From Amblyomma americanum (Eukaryota > Arthropoda > Arachnida > Ixodida > Ixodidae): a stretch of 64,000 bases of DNA. The translations under genes and the position numbers were made by a program. The DNA lies in the NCBI RefSeq assembly GCF_052857255.1, contig NC_135497.1:189463326-189527325 (forward strand), read 5' to 3'. How positions within the stretch are numbered: the stretch's first letter is position 1; each line of letters starts with the position of its first letter. The notes below the pieces were generated by a model. That model was not told where the DNA came from and searched no databases. It saw only the letters and a list, made by a program, of their open reading frames with translations. Of the stretch, positions 51,201 to 63,371 are shown piece by piece.

Positions 51201-51300
51201 GCCGGCAAAATAGAAATCGTTATGCGTCGCTATACCTGACAAGCGGTGCAAGCTAATTAAGGTCAAACAACACAGCAGAATGACGGCCCACGGTTATCGG
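48266..51300. other. No recognised gene
   Basis: A C13 run lies at 48987-48999, a T12 run near 48316-48327 and A runs near 48556 and 49453. A minus-strand frame at 48608-49042 reads somewhat like coding sequence over its last 80 codons but has no recognisable family. Nothing else stands out. Confidence 0.4.
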
Positions 51301-54172
51301 AGAAGACGCGAGCGCCACAAGGGAGAGAGAGAGAGATAAATGGCTCTCCTCTTACGGCTGCAGACTCAGCACTAAGCAACTCGTTCGCAAAGAAGTAACG
51401 CGGGCACCTCGGGAGCGATAGGTTTATGCTCCTCTGGGGCGCGCCGGGAAAGCCATCCTCGAAGTGCACTGACACCTCGCATTTTCTCGTGACACTAACC
51501 ACAGATCCAAGACGCTGACGGCGAGCGGGCAAATTAATGCCAGATCCGGCAACCGGGCCGCGTGCACGTATCCCCGAGCAGAGCGCGTGTGCTACGCAAC
51601 GTTGCCCGAGCGCGACACACGTGCGCACAAAGCTGGCGCACGTACCGCGGACGACGACAAAAGAGAAAGGCAGAGCCGCGCGAAGAGAATGGTCCCGCAT
51701 TTCAGCCGCCCGGCCCGCAGGCGCGGACCGCGGCAGATGCGTCGCGCATCACGCGCGTGCAGGCAGCCAGTCGACAAAACATGTAGGTCAGCGCATCGGA
51801 GTGGAATCGGGCACCTATAGATAACCCCTGAGCGGTCAACCGCTGCCTGCCCCAGTGGCACGAAGAAGAAGAAGCGGATTACCCGGCCAAGGAGGCACGC
51901 TCCGGAGAACTTCGTGCAAGGGTAAATTTAATTGCGACGCCACCCGTCAACCCACTCCATTCCCTTCTCCCTGCGCGGTCCGTGTCGTCCTTATAAATAG
52001 AACGGCGGAAGAGCGAAGAAGACAGCGCCAAGCTCGACGCGCGCGTCTAGAATCGCATCCGCGCGAGCAGCGGCCGGGAGGGCGCCCTAAATGCCTAAAC
52101 AGGTGCGCGGCTGCTCGGCGCACTCGCGAGGGCGAAATCGGACGCAGCACGGGGGTGAACAAAAGGGGAAAAGCACCGGTATTGTTCTTTAGCATGCGCG
52201 AGGCCAAAGCGGGGTGATTACCGTAATACGCGGGAGACGGTCACACGGGGCGAGGCGAGTGGGGGCAGTATGAACACACGCCGCCTACGTACAAACTCGT
52301 TGCTCGTGCGCGCAACGAGCCCGGTAGTGCACATACGATAGCGACGGTAGCGGGGCCACGCGCGTCTGTGGCGTGCATCATGATCCTGCTGTATGTATGC
52401 CCCGCTGCCGGACTCCTCTGCATGCGGCTAGATGTGCGGAGAGCGTCGCGAGTGCGGGGCACCGACCAAAGAGGCCATGGTGAGGTACTACAGGGTGCCC
52501 CGTTTCTGGCAATATAAAAACAAGAAGGGATGAAACGTCAGCGTGCGTGGCGGAAGTGCTGCTCGGAACAAATATGCCCCGATGACCGCATAGTTCCTGC
52601 TGGTTAGCTTCCTGGAGTCTTGACGTTAAGCAGCAAAGAATCCGCCAGACACGCGTGAGCTTGCAGTTTCGGCTGCCTCAGCTCCGCGCCGACTTCGCAG
52701 AGAAAGCGGCGAGGCGCGATACGGTTGTCGAAACCGACCTGCACGTGGGACAATGCGCGAAATCGATACTCCACACCCTCCAACCGCGTCAGGTCGACAG
52801 GAAGCCGCTAAAATCCCCCCGATTTTGGTAGTTTTCAAAAACCGGCTTTTGGGGGCCACTTTTGTGGGCAGGGAGCGAAGTGTAGAACGCTTCCCAAGAA
52901 ACACCACTTGGAGCTCGAACGACTAGCGCCACACCTTAGGTATATATATGGAATGTATATAGATATGAAGAATTGCATTTACAGAGGGCGGCCTAAAACC
53001 ACCGAAACGCGGAAAGTACCGTCATCAGCGCGATGAAAATCTAGCACCTCGCTCCAGACGAGGCTACGGAGCCAACTGCGGGGGGCCCCAACGACGCTGC
53101 AGCTCGGCCGCCGAGCCAATGACCGGAGCCCTGGGTTTCGCGCGGCTGGACGGCTCGCAGTGGGGCCCGCATTTAAGCCGAAATGAGGGCGGAGTGAAAT
53201 GCGTAAAAACGACCGCGCGCTCGTAATTCTGCTCCTCCGAAGGAAAGTATGACCGGCCGGCGTCCGCGAAGCTGATTATGCACAAGCGCGAACCACCGAA
53301 AGCCGCTCCACACAAAAAAAAGAACGAATAAAAACGGCAGCCGATTAGCGCGATCCAAACCGCGTGCGCGGGGAAACTTATTGCTCCACATCGCCCATGC
53401 GCTTCGGCAGCCTTCCATCGCCGAATCTCCCGTCACGGTTGGCTGCTCCGGTGCGCTAATCTCGAGGGGATCTCGTGGCGCCGACAGGGAGGGAGAGCCA
53501 AACGAGGAAAATTACTCCAATCGAAGAAAAGCAATTTTATTTTCCTCGCGCGCACGATGGGACACAAATCATCACTCTCTGCTTAACGCGCCCAAAGACG
53601 CGCCGACGAGGAAAGCCTCCACGCGAGGTGCTAAGGCTGCCCGGCAGTCGTGTTCGACAGATGTAGTCGACGCGCATTCGTCGGCCTGACAGGGCGCTAC
53701 TCGGAGGTAAATGTATAGGCAGGCGTGCGCAGGGATGGAGAAAAAATAATTAGGCTCGTACGCGCACCGCGAGCGGGCGGAATCCGCACATTAAATGTAG
53801 GGCAGCCTGCTATTTCTTCCGCGGGCCGCTGCGGCGGCGCTCGACTACGGCACGCGGAGGGTTGCCGCCAGTGGGAACGACGGACGCGCGCACAAAGCCA
53901 TAGCAAGCTGTCGGCGCGTTTTCCCGTTTCCCTACGGGGCGAGGAGAAGCTGTGACGCTGTTCACGGACGGCGGCGTCTGGCTTTAGCGCGATGTCCGGG
54001 GCGGCCTTATACGCAGGCGCCTGGCATAAATTTCGCTTACCTGTTCCTTCGGGGCGGGCCAAGCTGACAGCGAAACTTTCGCTGCGCTGTGCCATCGCCC
54101 TGCAAGCCTGCTATGAACTTGGCAGCAAATATCTATAGCAGCGGTGATGTCTCTATATTTTTACTTTTGTAT

Positions 54173-54173
<1 letters not shown>
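51301..54173. other. GC-rich stretch, no recognised gene
   Basis: A short (GA)n run lies near 51322-51335. Between 51530 and 54095 open frames of 60-130 codons overlap on both strands with no domain. A TATA-like string (aatataaaaac) near 52510 has no coding frame behind it. Confidence 0.4.

Positions 54174-54214
<41 letters not shown>
54174..54214. repeat. (ATT)n microsatellite
   Basis: About 13 uninterrupted ATT units. The same triplet forms the tail of type B SINEs, but no SINE body precedes it here. Confidence 0.95.
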
Positions 54215-54215
<1 letters not shown>

Positions 54216-54697
54216 ACCACCGTAACTGTTAGCGTTATGTGGCCACAAAGAGAAAAATCGCGGCTTCGCATGAAAACGTCGGAGCGACCGAACGGTTCAA
54301 CCATATTACTCTGGCGCAGTCTGCGTGGTGGCCACGGGTCTTGACTGAAAGCCTCAAAACGTCGTCTACTCAGTTCAGCTCTTTCTCTCTGCGACCCATT
54401 TGGCTGAACTCCTGATGACGCAACTGTCAGCGCTGCTCAGCGTGAAGAAGCAGCGCAAGCCTTCGGCCAAGCTTGCACCGCAAGCGCCGTTGAGGCTCCC
54501 TGAAGAGTGTGACCAATCCGGGGAGCAGCTGCAATGGCGGAAGGTGTGCGTGAAAGCATCACCAGGGGGAGGGTGGAGCAGAGTGCAAGCGAGTATAGCA
54601 GCCACTTTCTTTTCTTCTCATCGGGCAATTCTGACTTCCTGAGGCAGAAATAAAATGGGATGCACGACAAGCAACACCACAAAACAAAAATCGTCGG
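54215..54697. other. No recognised gene
   Basis: Short overlapping frames without a domain. Confidence 0.4.
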
Positions 54698-55248
54698 AGG
54701 CACTTAGATATATCTTAAGTGCGGGAAGGCGAAAGCCGTTTGCTACTCGTTGCACTGATTTGGATTTGAATTTGCCGCGCTAGAATTCATTATCATTCGA
54801 TATCATTACTGTATATAAATCTTAACTAAACCTTGTACCAGCACCAGAGCCGTGTCGTAGTGATTAAGAGAGCTCGCCATACGCGTGGGAGGTAGCAGGT
54901 GGGTTGGAATTCTGTGCAGTGCCACATGCGATGCACTTCAGGTTGGCATTCCACCCTACCGAAAGACTGCGACGGTAACTGAGCACTGGCTCCCTCGCCG
55001 GGTTGCGGGTTGGGTGCGGTCCTCCGCTGTCTGAAGCAACCATTCTTCGGCGGTTTTTCTCTTAACCTTTTTAGTTCCCGAGTTAAGACTTACGGTACGT
55101 GCGTGCCAAGGTCCCAAGTTTACAGGTCCGGTTGTTATCACGTGACCTTGTCACGTGATCTAGGTGATGATGTAACGGAAGGACACGGTCACGTGACTTA
55201 GGATGTAACGGACGGACGCGAGTATGAGCCATTAAAGGCTTTCGCCTT
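54698..55248 (+). repeat. Dispersed repeat copy B, interrupted
   Basis: Matches 634-838 at both ends: aggcacttagatatatctta at the start, and cggacgcgagtatgagccat then taaaggctttcgcctt at the end. It carries three CACGTG palindromes (55139-55144, 55152-55157, 55190-55195). About 345 bp between 54791 and 55137 are absent from copy A and contain a tRNA-like sequence, so the copy was probably interrupted by a retroposon. Confidence 0.72.
54841..55137 (+). mobile_element. Probable tRNA-derived SINE inside repeat copy B
   Basis: The string gtcgtagtgattaagagagc resembles an A box, and ggtgggttggaattct, about 45 bases later, resembles a decayed B box (GGTTCGAATTC). Between them catacgcgtgggaggtag looks like an anticodon arm. 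The sequence is absent from copy A of the host repeat, which supports insertion. It is a different tRNA head from the Ruka-type family. The boundaries are approximate and no clear target duplication was found. Confidence 0.5.
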
Positions 55249-56316
55249 CAAATTAGCTTCAGAGCCCTTGGCTATAGGAGGGAATCTCTTGCTACACCTG
55301 TAACATATTTTGGGAAAGGAAAAGTAATGGCATGATTTTCACCAGCTCTTGAAGTCTATACATCCTACGTCTGGTCATTCAAGTCACTTCAGATTTAGTC
55401 CTTCTAGGTTTGCGTACGAACACTGCACTCTGCCCCCAAACCCGGATATGGCGTCTCGGTAACCCTGAAAGACGGGAAGGTTGTCGACATATATGCGAAC
55501 CTCCATAATAAGGAACACGATAACCCGGCCGAAATGGCAAGTTGTACCAGGCTACGCATTACACGCTCCATACATTTCACGATTACGGGTTTCACTGATG
55601 AAAAAAAAAGATAAAGAGGAGGAGAGAAAGACAAGGATGTTAACCAGAAAGGGGTTCCGGTTGGCTACCCTGCACTGGGGAAGAGGGATTAGGGGACTAA
55701 AAGGAGGAAGATGAAAAAAAAAACTTCCTGAAATCTTTACGCCAACAATACAGATAGATGCCTTGGCGAGTGCTGGTGCGTGCTATCAGAAAGAGCTTCA
55801 TGAGCTTTTGTATCATTGTCAGACGCGTTTAGACATCTGGAAAGCGCAATGATTACAATCTAAAAAGAAATTTCTCCATCGCATGGTATGAAGGCCATGA
55901 ACATGACTGTAGCCGGCAGCTGGGCTCCGCAAGTTTCAGCGTGACAGGCAGACAGAGAGGTCGGCTGATTTGACGAAAACGTCATGCCACACAAGCGTAA
56001 TCAAACTGCGCGAAGTTCTCCCGCCCGCTAGTGAAGGACCGCAAGATGGCCGCAAGCACTGCTGCCTGCAACGCCGCAAAGTTGTCGCGTAAGATGCACG
56101 AAGGAACCGCTCGAAGTGCACGGAGGCCAGGGTCGCGGTAATGAATATAAGAATTTCATTCTTATTCTACTCGTTTCTTTTATTTTTTTTGTGCAAAGCA
56201 CATTGCCGTCTTCGTTCCCGCCCTTGCTGCGTTCGCCACACAAAAAAGTGTGAGAGTTTTATAACAGCGAGGACACGCAAAATATATATCGCGTCAAACC
56301 AATATCTGCTCCTAAG
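55249..56316. other. No recognised gene
   Basis: AT-rich sequence with short frames; nothing recognised. Confidence 0.4.
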
Positions 56317-56550
56317 CCGCCGCGGTGGCTCAGTGGTTTTGGCGCTCGCCTGCTGATTCGAAAGAAGTGGGCTGGATCCCGACCGCGGTGGTCGAATTTC
56401 GATGGAGGCGAAATTCTAGAGTCCCGTGTACTGTGCGATACCAGTGCACGTTAAAGAACCACAAGTGGTCGAAATGTCCGGAGCCCTTCACGAAGGTCCC
56501 CCTCATAGCCTGAGATGCTTTGGGACGTTAAATCCCCATAAACCAAACCA
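56317..56550 (+). mobile_element. Ruka-type SINE, full length, type A tail
   Basis: Head ccgccgcggtggctcagtgg, B box tggatcccgacc (somewhat decayed), a tttcgatggaggcg block, cagtgcacgttaaagaacca and tail cctgagatgctttgggacgt then ataaaccaaacc. No convincing target duplication is visible, so its flanks have diverged. Confidence 0.9.
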
Positions 56551-57119
56551 ATACCAACTCGAACGTGAAACATAGCACTCTCAATTCTCATCCTTATCAG
56601 TGACGTCCCGGAGACTGTGTCGCGCATCAAATGCCGCAAGAAGCAACGCAGCTGGCGACGCAATGTGCGGCCAATTAGACGTCGCAAAAAGAAGACAAAA
56701 AGCAAAAAAAAAGGTCACTGCAGGACAGAAAGAACGCCGTTCAAAACCAAACGCAAGAAAATAAAACTGAGCATTTAAAATTGGCGAAATAACGCGCGCC
56801 ACTGAATGCGCATTAGCGATTCAGTCCAAACCGGATATAGCAAACTCGAAGGGGATCGCTAAAGAGTTCGATAAATTAATAATTCGATATATATAAAAAA
56901 ACGGCAGCAGACAAGGTTACCTGCAACTTAGAGGCAAGAAAATGTTGCTCCACACTGCAGCCACGCGCCGCCCGCCGGTGTCCTGACAGCGCACACCGCT
57001 CGGTAGGCGTTGTTGCCAGGCCTTCGCTGCTTCGCAACGAAACCGCAGCGGACTGTCCTTCAGAACTAGCCACTGCCTATCACAAAACGTCTAACCATGT
57101 TGCAATTGCACTATAAATA
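56551..57119. other. No recognised gene
   Basis: Short overlapping frames without a domain; several A runs. Confidence 0.4.
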
Positions 57120-58963
57120 AAATCACCATCATCTTAAGCCCGACTAAGCCCATTGCAGGACAAAGGTCTCTCCTAAATCTGGAGTCTCCAATTAACCCTA
57201 TCAAGTGCCAGCTACGGCCACGTTATACCAGCAAACTTCTTAATCTCGTCCCCCAACCTATCTCACTGCCGCCCCTGCCATACGCTTGCATTATCTTGGA
57301 TTGTAGTTTGTTACCCTTAACGACCATCGGTCATCTTGCAACCTTCCCATTACACGCCCTGCCCAAGTCCATTTCTTCTTTATTGCGACTAAGATATGAT
57401 TAACCAGCGTTTGTTCCATCACCCACTCTGCCCTCTTTCTGTCTCTTAATGTTACACCTATCATTTTTCTTTCCATGGCTCGCTGCGTTGTCCTCAATTT
57501 AAGTTGAACAGTTTTCGTTAGCCTCCACGTTTCTGCCCCGTAGGTGAGTACCGGTAAGATACAGCTGTTATAAACTTTCCTCTCGAGGGATATTGGTGAG
57601 CTGACATATCATGGTCTGAGAGTACCTGCCATGTGCGCTCCGCCCCATTCTTATCCTTCTAGTTATTTCCCTCTCGTGATTCGGATCAGCTGTCACTACC
57701 TGCCCTAAGTAGGCGTATTCTTTTACCACTTCCATCACCTTGCTGCCAGTTGTAAACTGCTGTTCCCTTGCTAGACTGTCGAACATTAATATGGTTTTCT
57801 GCATGTTAATTTTTAGACATACCGTTCTGCTCTGCCTGTCTCAGTCATGCTTTGCAATTCATCCCCTGAGTGACTCAGCAAGACAATCTCTTCGGTGAAT
57901 CATATATTACTATAGGTATTCTCCATTAACTCGTATCCCTGACTGTTCCCAATCCCGACCTACGAATACTTCCTGTATTAAGAGACGGTGAATAGCATTG
58001 GCGAGATCGTGTATCCCTGCCTGACGCCTTTCCTCATTTGAACTGTATTGCTGACTTTCTGGGGGACAATGACAGCTGTGCAGTCGCATAGTAGATACCT
58101 TCTGGTATTCTTGCATAATACCTTCTACGCCCTGATTCCGCAATGCCTGCTGAGGTTTCGACTTAGTCAAATGCTCTCTCGTAATCAATGAAGGCTATAT
58201 ATAGGGGTTGGTTATATCCTGCGCATTTCTCAATCGCCTGATTGACAATGTGAATACAGTCTATTGTGGAATATCCTTTACGAAAGCCTGCCCGGTGATT
58301 TGGTTGATTGACGTCTAACGTTGTCTTGACACAAGTAGCGGTTACCTTAGTAAATACCTTGTAGACAAGGGACAATAAGACTGGTGTGTAATTTTTCTCA
58401 AGTTCTAGACGTCTCCTTTCTTATGGATTAAGATAATGCTAGCGTTCTTGCAAGCTTCCGGTACGCTGGAGGCATTGCGTATACAGGGTAGCTAGTTTTT
58501 CCAGCCCGATCTCCCCGCCATCCTTCAACAAACCTGCTGTTACCCGATACTCACTCGCTGTTTTCCCCATTTGCGCCGTTACTAAGGCTCCTCTTTAGTT
58601 ACTGGCGGGACGTCCCATTGCTGTGCGCTACAGCCTCTCTCATTAACGTCCTAATTACATTGCTACTGTACAGATTTGTGTAGAACTCTTCAGATAATTA
58701 AAACTATCGTATTCAAATTGCTAATGACATCGCCCTCCTTGTCTCTTAGCGCATATATCTGATTTAGGCTACCTTCGTTCTTCAGAGCGTGCTCGATTCT
58801 ATTCCATAATAAGCTTCGTTATGTCGGTTACCTTGCGCTTGCTGATTAGCTTTCATAGCTCTGCCAGTTCTATTCTGTCTGAAAGGCTATTATGCCTTGG
58901 CGTTTCTTAATCAGATCTCTCGCCTCCTGGGAAAGCTTGCCGGTAGCAGTAGACTGCAGCAAA
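57120..58963 (-). mobile_element. RTE-like LINE relic, about 1.8 kb, antisense
   Basis: Read on minus, fragments of one RTE-type ORF2 occur in order. First comes LSQEARDLIKKRQ (about 58925), then NRIEHALKNEGSLNQIYALR. At 58163-58375 the RT core reads NHRAGFRKGYSTIDCIHIVN and PLYIAFIDYERAFD. The catalytic box reads FTEEIVLLSHS at 57867-57899, where FADD is expected. VVKEYAYLGQVV follows at 57568-57804, then RTTQRAMERKMIGVTLRDRK and WAGRVMGRLQDDRWS at 57291-57497. The 3' end runs through cctttgtcctgcaatgggct to gatgatggtgatttta. Frameshifts and stops throughout show it is dead, and the endonuclease half is missing. Confidence 0.9.
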
Positions 58964-61681
58964 GTTCCCGATAGCGATCAGGAAGCTCTCAAACGCGAAA
59001 CGAGAGAAATGAGGCGGAAAATCTCCGTAAGAAGACGCAAACTGGCGGCAGGAGAGGGCGGCCCGCCCAGCAGTGCGCGCCGTAGCCACAGCGAGCGTGC
59101 CCGTGCGCGCAGGAAACGTTCGTCGACCCCGCTCGACGGCGGCGGCCCGCACTGTGCCGCGGGCGCTGTCAATCGTCCGTCGTTGGGCACGCACCACTCG
59201 GCGGGGGGCGACCCTCTGGAGGAGGCGGGGGAGAAGGGCGTGTCGCCGGGCTTCTTCCGCGGGCGCCGCAGCTGACTGGCCCAGTTTTCTGAGAAAATGA
59301 AGCGCGCGCGCGCCAACTAGCAGAGGGGCACTGCTCCGCAACGTTCCGTTCCCTGCGCGGCTAGAGAGTTTACATGGCCGTCCAGCTCTCGCCATTGTGA
59401 CTGATGGGCACCGCGTCAAAGCGGCCAAGGCTGCAGCCGCGCGCCCCCGCCGCCCTCGCACCCGCCCCGCCGAAAGGGGGAAGCGCGCAGTTAATCTTCG
59501 CATAATTCGTTAATCTTTTGTACTCCGGCCCTGGCTGTATGCATGGTGAAAAGTTCAACGCGCGCGCGCGCGCCCTCGCGATCGTCTTCGTCTCTCCGGC
59601 GCACTGCTCGGAAGAATGGCTGCCCGTCGATCATCGGCTGGCGGCGCATGGAGGTCCGAACAACCCGGCGCTCTCCTCAGAGGCGCCCACGGAGCTGGGG
59701 AGAAGCGCAATGCCCCCACCAGCCCGCACACGCACAGCCCGGTGCGCGCAGCTCTGAGCGATGGTGTACGGTCACGGTGGAAAGGGGGAGGGGGGTCGTC
59801 TCCGGTACTGCGTTTTTAAACGGTGCCAGAGGTGCATACGCCACCAACGCCGTCGGCAGCAGCCGAGGCCGAGCGATCTCTTGCGAAAGCATGCAGCCCC
59901 ATTCTTCACCTAACAGAGGCCGAACGAGAACGCTCTGGCGTTCTTCTGTCTGCCACGACTTCGAGTCAATATGACAGAGCCCCGAGCCGAGCACGGAACG
60001 CCCACTTGAGCACATACACAGCGTACACGCTACGTCTGAACGAGAGGGGCAAAAAGATAAAGCAGAAATTTGTGCGCGAGGAATTGCTCGCTCGCTCGCG
60101 CCCGTAGCTCCCGCGGCGACCTGCGAGCGTAGAGAGGCCCAGGCGTCGACGACGACCTCTGCGGACGCCTTTCTCGACAGGTTCAACAAAAGTGTTCCCA
60201 ATCTCAACCCGCAGAGCCCAGTTTGTTTTCACCAGCGTATACCGTACGGTGGCGGTCGCATCCGCTGGCTGGCAGTTTGGTTCGCATTTACCAACGGCAA
60301 GTGCGCCGCCAGCAACTTGGTAACAGGGAAAGACAGGCGCAAAGATACTTGTGGCGCAACTTCTGGTAACTGGAGCGCGTGCGTGGCCTTAATTTTTCTC
60401 GCGCGCACACCTCGTGGAAAACAGCTGGCTGCAAGATTGGAGCGAACACCCTCGCCTGCTGAACACTACGTAATACCACCCGCAAACGTTTGCGCCATGG
60501 GGAAGCAATAACGCAAATAACTAGTTTTTCTCGTAACCAATAGGCACGCAGGACAATGAAAGGTTAAGTCTGCATGTGCGCGATAATGCCGTCACATCAC
60601 AGCACCAATCGTTCTCAGCTGTGGGCGCTCGAGGAAATCTAGGCGCTGGCGGTGCTTGCGGACCGAAAACTGCGGCCGCCCGTGTCAGATGCATGGGATG
60701 AACCTCGCAAGCGCCCGTCGTGGTAAGAGTACGCTGCAGAGACGTGGCTCCAGCGCGAACCCAGCTGTTGCCCGCAGCGCTAACCATGCAACGTGGCCCC
60801 TTCTCCTACGCCACGCCCTACGCGACCTCAAAACTGCGCTGACGGCGACTCGGGTCGAGGGCAGGAGAGACAGACTGACGCATCCGCGTAGGGAGCGGCG
60901 CGTTTCAAAAGATCACTGTCGCCTCTGTCGTGCTGTTTGGCCAGCAGAAACATTCAAGCTACGCGCGCGCATGTGTAAAAAATTTACGGACGCGGAAGAG
61001 GAGGAGTCCCGAGGAAAACTAAACTTCTGCACATGCCAGGAGGCTCATTTTGACGCAAAGAGGGATGAAAGCACTCAGTATAAGGACACAGGAGTAGCGC
61101 CCCAACTGCTTTTATTTCCAGGTCAACCATATACGCCTGGATAATCCCCAGCACGAAAAGCAGTTTTGGCGATATACAAAAAGAAATGGGGCACTGGTCC
61201 CGTGTTCTCTAGAATGCGCGCGCCCCTCCTCGTGATAGAATAACATTCCTAATCAGGCGCCAAATAGGTCAACAAGTCCTACTGCACGCTCCTCCACTTC
61301 AGGCTGCAGCCGTGTGGCCTCGGCGTGCAGCTTCATTTCAGCGAACAGAATGCTCCGTAAACTTCTCCGACCAGGTGCCCAGTCAAGTCTACATGCTGCT
61401 ACGCTGTTTGCGGGGCTACCGAAAAAAAAATGAACACAGCAAAACTGTCCCGCTTCCCACTCCTTAGCCTGTTCCGCATTCGACCACCGACATTCTCGTT
61501 CATCACTGCGAAAAATACGGTCAGCCAAGTGCACTCGCGTATAGCACGCAGCGGAAATACATCAGGAATCAAATATTTTTCTGGCGTTCAACTTTGGACG
61601 GCGCCGCGGAACCTCTGAGCTACCGACTAAGGGTTTGAGGAGAGCCTTCGCCGCTATGTGGAAAGAGCCTTCTCTGCCTGC
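58964..61681. other. GC-rich then mixed stretch, no recognised gene
   Basis: From about 58980 to 60250 the DNA is CpG-rich with overlapping frames on both strands. A 162-codon plus frame at 60656-61144 has no recognisable domain. No RNA gene was recognised. Confidence 0.4.
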
Positions 61682-61945
61682 CGGGTTCGAACCCGACCGC
61701 GGCGGCTGCGTTTTTATGGAGGAAAAACGCTGAGGCGCCCGTGTGCTGTGCGATGTCAGTGCACGTTAAAGATCCCCAGGTGGTCGAAATTATTCCGGAG
61801 CCCTCCACTACGGCACCTCTTTCTTCCTTTCTTCTTTCACTCCCTCCTTTACCCTTCCCTTACGGCGCGGTTCAGGTGTCCAACGATATATGAGACAGAT
61901 ACTGCGCCATTTCCTTTCCCCAAAAACCAATTATTATTATTATTA
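61682..61945 (+). mobile_element. 5'-truncated tick SINE with 12-bp target-site duplication
   Basis: The copy begins in the T arm of the tRNA-like head (cgggttcgaacccgaccgcg) and then has the complete body and type B tail, ending in caaaaaccaatt and (ATT)n. It closely resembles the copies at 5710 and 24990. The perfect direct repeat ttctctgcctgc at 61670-61681 and 61946-61957 shows that the truncated form itself inserted here; it was not trimmed later. Confidence 0.93.
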
Positions 61946-62015
61946 TTCTCTGCCTGCTTCGCGAGTAAAATCGTTCCAGCAAGCGGAACCTGGAGATCGG
62001 ACGTGTATGAGGGGC

Positions 62016-62547
62016 TTAAAGGGCAACTGCATCACTTTTTGAAAATTCTGCTATATTCAAGGATTCACATCTATATAGGCTGTAGGTAAAGCATGCCGAG
62101 TGTTTTTGCGCGCGCATTTGGAATGATGACGTAATCGACGAATAAATTTCAGGCTTCTCCTCACAACAACAGTGCCTGCGGAGAAGCTTGGTGCGTCGAC
62201 AGGGAAGGTAAGATTTCAAATTTCCGCTGCCGTCGACCACATCCTGCCGTGCCTCGTTTAATGCTGTCAAACAGCGCTAGGCGGCCCTTGCCTTCGGTGG
62301 CGTTGGTTTTTTTCTCCTCGATAGCATGCGTTTATGCATTGGAAATGTACCGGTACCTTCGATGGCATAATGATGCCCCCCACTTTGCGCTGCGGAGAAG
62401 CTTGAAGGCCGCCGCGGTTTTAGCCGGCGATTACGTCACCATTTCAAATGCGAGCCCGAAAGGAGCTCGCACGCTTTGCCTTCAAGTTTCACACATTCGA
62501 CCCCTTCAAGCTCGTCGACTTCTAAAACCTATGCAGTTGCCATTTAA
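62016..62547 (-). mobile_element. TTAA-flanked non-autonomous transposon, copy 2 (both ends present)
   Basis: TTAA at 62016-62019 is followed by agggcaactgca. The other end reads tgcagttgccat followed by TTAA at 62544-62547. The two 12-bp termini are inverted copies with one mismatch. The interior is homologous, in inverse orientation, to 6339-6844 over its whole length. It contains gacgtaatcgacgaataaat and its diverged partner gattacgtcaccatttcaaa, so subterminal inverted segments exist. No transposase is encoded. TTAA target choice fits piggyBac-type mobilisation (inference). Confidence 0.85.
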
Positions 62548-62901
62548 TGTCGGGTTTCATGCGACGTTCTTTTCGACGAATTTCGCGCGGCAGAAAGCGC
62601 CGCGACACCTAGCTGGAGACCATATGGAGCTAAGAAGCGGTGAGCGCCGCCGCGTCTCCATCGACGCGAAAGCAAATGTGATCAACAAGTGGCAAATTCG
62701 ACGCGACTGCGCTAATACATGTCGCACGCGTGCAAAGGCCTCTGTGACGATCAGCGTGCTCGGATGCATGAAGTCGCGCACCTTTCGACGCCCGGTCAGC
62801 CGTGGATCTACAGCGGTGCAGCTTTTCTTTTTGAATCGAAAAGCTTCACTACGCTAGTCAACACCGCGTTTCGCGCGAGCCGGCGTATGTCGGAGCACGA
62901 G

Positions 62902-62980
62902 TGACGTCACGCATGGCGCAGGTGCATGGCCGCCGCCGACTCCGTCGCCTGACCTTTCGCCGCTGCCGCGCGTGACGTCA
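62902..62980 (+). promoter_or_regulatory. Two TGACGTCA sites in a repeated block
   Basis: The block gtgacgtcacgcatggcgca recurs 71 bp later as gtgacgtcacgcgcggcgca. Each holds a perfect TGACGTCA palindrome (62902-62909 and 62973-62980), the consensus bound by CREB/ATF-type factors in animals. They lie 200 and 130 bp before the start codon of the ORF at 63105 and 155 and 85 bp before its TATA box. Confidence 0.5.
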
Positions 62981-63063
62981 CGCGCGGCGCAGGTGGCCAC
63001 TGCCACGCGCTATGCGTCATAGTTCGACGTTCACCGCAAGCGCGTGTTTATCGCCGAGGCCGA

Positions 63064-63070
63064 CTATATA
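63064..63070 (+). promoter_or_regulatory. TATA box upstream of the 88-codon ORF
   Basis: The string gactatataaccgc lies about 35 bp before the start codon at 63105, a spacing that would place the transcription start within a few bases of the ATG. The short implied leader is unusual but possible. With the upstream TGACGTCA pair this is the most promoter-like arrangement in the window. Confidence 0.5.
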
Positions 63071-63104
63071 ACCGCTTGCCAGAGAATAGGCGTGCGCATT
63101 CAAC

Positions 63105-63371
63105 ATGGAAGGAGAAGAGAGTGATACTACCGATACAGAAGTGCTACCGCGGGATTTTGCTCAAAAGGAGCGAAGAAATGAAAGGCTGAAAGCTCAACGA
63201 GCGCCCGAGACACCCGAACAACGAGAAGAACGTCTCGCTAAACGACGCAGCAAAAACGAGTCTGAAACGCCGGAAGTACGACAAGCACGTCTCGCTAAAC
63301 GGCGTGAAAAGGAAGCTGAACAGCGACGTTCGGCCATGTCAGCTGACAGTAGCCAAGATGGTGAAAGTTAA
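63105..63371 (+). CDS. Small hypothetical protein with charged internal repeat
   Basis: The 88-residue frame starts at ATG in the context ttcaacatgga. After an acidic start (MEGEESDTTDTEV) it is dominated by Arg, Lys and Glu. Two related units follow one another: ETPEQREERLAKRR (about residues 35-48) and ETPEVRQARLAKRR (about 54-67), preceded by a partial one (RRNERLKAQRAPE). The pattern predicts a charged alpha helix or coiled coil and basic clusters that could bind nucleic acid. There is no signal peptide or membrane segment. I do not recognise a named gene. From memory, similar Glu/Arg repeats occur in predicted tick proteins, some transposon-linked, but I cannot confirm a relation. Promoter elements upstream raise the odds that it is real; it could also be a first exon or a transposon remnant. 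Confidence 0.4.
   Translation: MEGEESDTTDTEVLPRDFAQKERRNERLKAQRAPETPEQREERLAKRRSKNESETPEVRQARLAKRREKEAEQRRSAMSADSSQDGES

Noticed and set aside
52440..52520. Start codon with splice donor and TATA-like string
   Set aside because: The signals are in the wrong order and spacing for one promoter, and no frame or exon follows.
56296..56550. Target duplication around the SINE at 56317
   Set aside because: The string caaaccaata occurs before the SINE and at its 3' end, but the left copy is separated from the head and the right one overlaps the SINE tail, so it is not a true duplication.
60656..61144. 162-codon plus-strand frame
   Set aside because: Contains scattered Cys residues (for example CRLCRAVW and CTCQ), but the spacing fits no zinc-binding motif I know.
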